Shown here piece after piece: positions 62,581 to 64,000 of a stretch of DNA of 64,000 nt (position 1 is the stretch's first letter; the number at the start of each line of letters is the position of its first letter). The DNA comes from Scatophagus argus. Lineage: Eukaryota; Chordata; Actinopteri; Scatophagidae. The stretch is taken from assembly GCF_020382885.2 (NCBI RefSeq), contig NC_058514.1:16215749-16279748 (forward strand). Direction: 5' to 3'. The notes beneath the pieces were generated by a model, which was not told the DNA's origin, made no database searches, and saw nothing but the letters and a program-made list of their open reading frames with translations. Position numbers and translations under genes: made by a program.

Positions 62581-62658
62581 GTGCAACATCTGCAAAAGGT
62601 CCTTATGAAGAAGAGAGACCCTGTCACTCATGTGTGCTTCATTGATGAGATCATAAAG
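62581..62658 (+). CDS. cog5: COG5 exon 10 (last exon in window)
   Basis: 26 codons, phase 0 at both ends, reading [20 protein letters not shown] then IDEIIK before AAG|GTGGGT. The next exon is not in the window. Confidence 0.96.
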
Positions 62659-64000
62659 GTGGGTGGGCACCACTGCTCTACTTTTGGTATAATACCTGTA
62701 ATGATAGGCTGAGAAGGCTCCAATCTGTCCATGTAGTTATTAACAAAGAGAAAATTAGTTTTTAGTATTTTCTAATTAACCTCTCTGTGGTCTCCAAAGT
62801 GTGTGTAAAGCAGTTTGTGATGAAATGTGTAAAGATCATGAAATTAGTTCTACAATTTTTGTTAAATTTCTATTTTTTTTTTAATGAATTGGGGGTCAGC
62901 TTTATTCAGCGAGCAAGACCGAAGAAAAGAAAAACAACGGGCCCCCCAGCACCTGCTCCCTAAACTCGTAAATAGTAGTAGTAGTATCAATAGTTATCAT
63001 GGCAGCCATTAACACACTATCATGACCATACTCAGCGTGTCTTACCTCCACAGAAACCTAGATGTACAAATCAGAGCGGAAGACTGTTACTATGGAAACA
63101 AAGCTCTCCCCAATTACCCAGAGATAGAGGTGTGAGTTGGAGACCTAATGACATGTCTAAATGCAAAGCTTCCCTCTCTTCACTGTTGTGGACTGGAGTG
63201 CCATGTTTCCGTAGGAAAGTGAACATCAACGCATCGTTTTGTTCTTAGCAGTTACATTTTAATGTAGAGTAAATAAATATAAAGGAGGAGAAGGTGACAA
63301 AGAGAAGCATTCAGACAACTGAGGTGTTGATTGTGACAAATGTTCTGTAATTTTTCCTGAGGATTAGAATATTTTGTAAGATGTAATCATTAGTGTAGTA
63401 GAGCATAAATCTTTGCATTCAGAAATAGCTGTTAGACCAATCCCCAGGCTTTATTTACCATAGTTACACACATTAGTGAATTATACTTTTTTTTTTTTTA
63501 TTTAATCCTGAAATCACTCCCCCCCCCCCCCCCCAATCATGGCTTCTTCATAAGACGGCAATTAACTCATCACCCTCTCATTAGACACGGACAGAAAAAC
63601 AATCTCTGCTTTGGAAGGCAGTGAAAGGAGAAGATCATTGATACTTTTATTTCCCTTAGGTTTGATTATTATGACTCTCCTCTTTTCAGCTCTCAGCATG
63701 AGAATTATCTCCTGAGCTAATGTTCTTACACGATGTTGCTGCCAGACTATTAACATGCTGGAAGAGCTAAGACTGTGTTACTCCAATCCGTGCTGCCAGT
63801 TTTTGTCGTTTTCACAATTGATTTTCAGATGTTAGTGTTGTTTTTTTTTTTTTAGTTCGTAATACTCTGTTTTCTGTTTTGTTCTGTACCAGTAATGCAT
63901 GCCCCAATACGTTTTGGGCAGCTGGACATTCCAGTCAGATGTGATTGTTGAGCATGTCATTCTCTGGGCATTAAAGGAACAGTTTGCCCAATAATGAAAA
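62659..64000 (+). other. COG5 intron, cut by the right edge
   Basis: No exon matching the next part of COG5 is visible. Includes a C run of 16 at 63519-63534 and an A/T-rich tail. A short stretch at 62890-62940 (TCAGCTTTATTCAGCGAGCAAGAC) may be a repeat end that I cannot assign. Confidence 0.6.

Noticed and set aside
63519-63534. C run as a functional element
   Set aside because: A plain homopolymer of 16 C and a likely sequencing or assembly length error site.

Overview
This window is nuclear DNA from a ray-finned fish, probably a percomorph teleost. The evidence is a set of vertebrate genes split by GT-AG introns, a TRIM gene of the fish 'bloodthirsty' type, and dispersed repeats of kinds common in teleosts (L2-like and L1/Tx1-like LINE remnants, several Tc1/mariner fragments, CA/GA/TAGA microsatellites). 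There is no operon, CRISPR or prokaryotic signal.

Layout. 1-4.4 kb: the last two coding exons and 3' UTR of a TMTC-family gene on +, best matched to TMTC1. 4.4-20 kb: repeat-rich intergenic DNA. It holds a tandemly duplicated tRNA-Glu(CTC)/tRNA-Gly(TCC) cluster at 9.8-12.3 kb, a block that looks like decayed repetitive coding sequence at 13.8-14.4 kb, a dead Tc1 element at 14.6-16.3 kb, an L2-like LINE at 17.1-18.3 kb and an inverted L1-like remnant at 18.4-19.3 kb. 20.0-22.9 kb: a TRIM E3 ligase gene with its whole reading frame in one exon, a 5' UTR exon and two IRF/ISRE-like sites. 25.5 kb to the right edge: the 5' half of COG5 on +. Nine constitutive exons plus one likely 60-nt in-frame cassette exon are visible. 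COG5 intron 6 is 22 kb long and carries the complete GPR22 gene on the opposite strand.

How the genes relate. COG5 (Golgi tethering complex) and GPR22 (orphan receptor) are functionally unrelated, but the antisense nesting is the same as I know from human, so it is ancient synteny. TMTC1 (ER mannosyltransferase family) and the TRIM gene are neighbours without an evident shared pathway. A short TRIM coiled-coil-like fragment lies inside COG5 intron 1, which suggests local TRIM duplication and decay.

Most noteworthy: the COG5 cassette exon, a 67-bp-arm near-perfect hairpin in COG5 intron 6, the TRIM fragment, the ISRE-like sites at the TRIM gene, the tRNA cluster with copies in different states of decay, and two inverted LINE tails about 52 kb apart that are nearly identical. 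I see no convincing wholly new biological system. Repeat family names and gene symbols come from recognising sequence by eye, without database searches.
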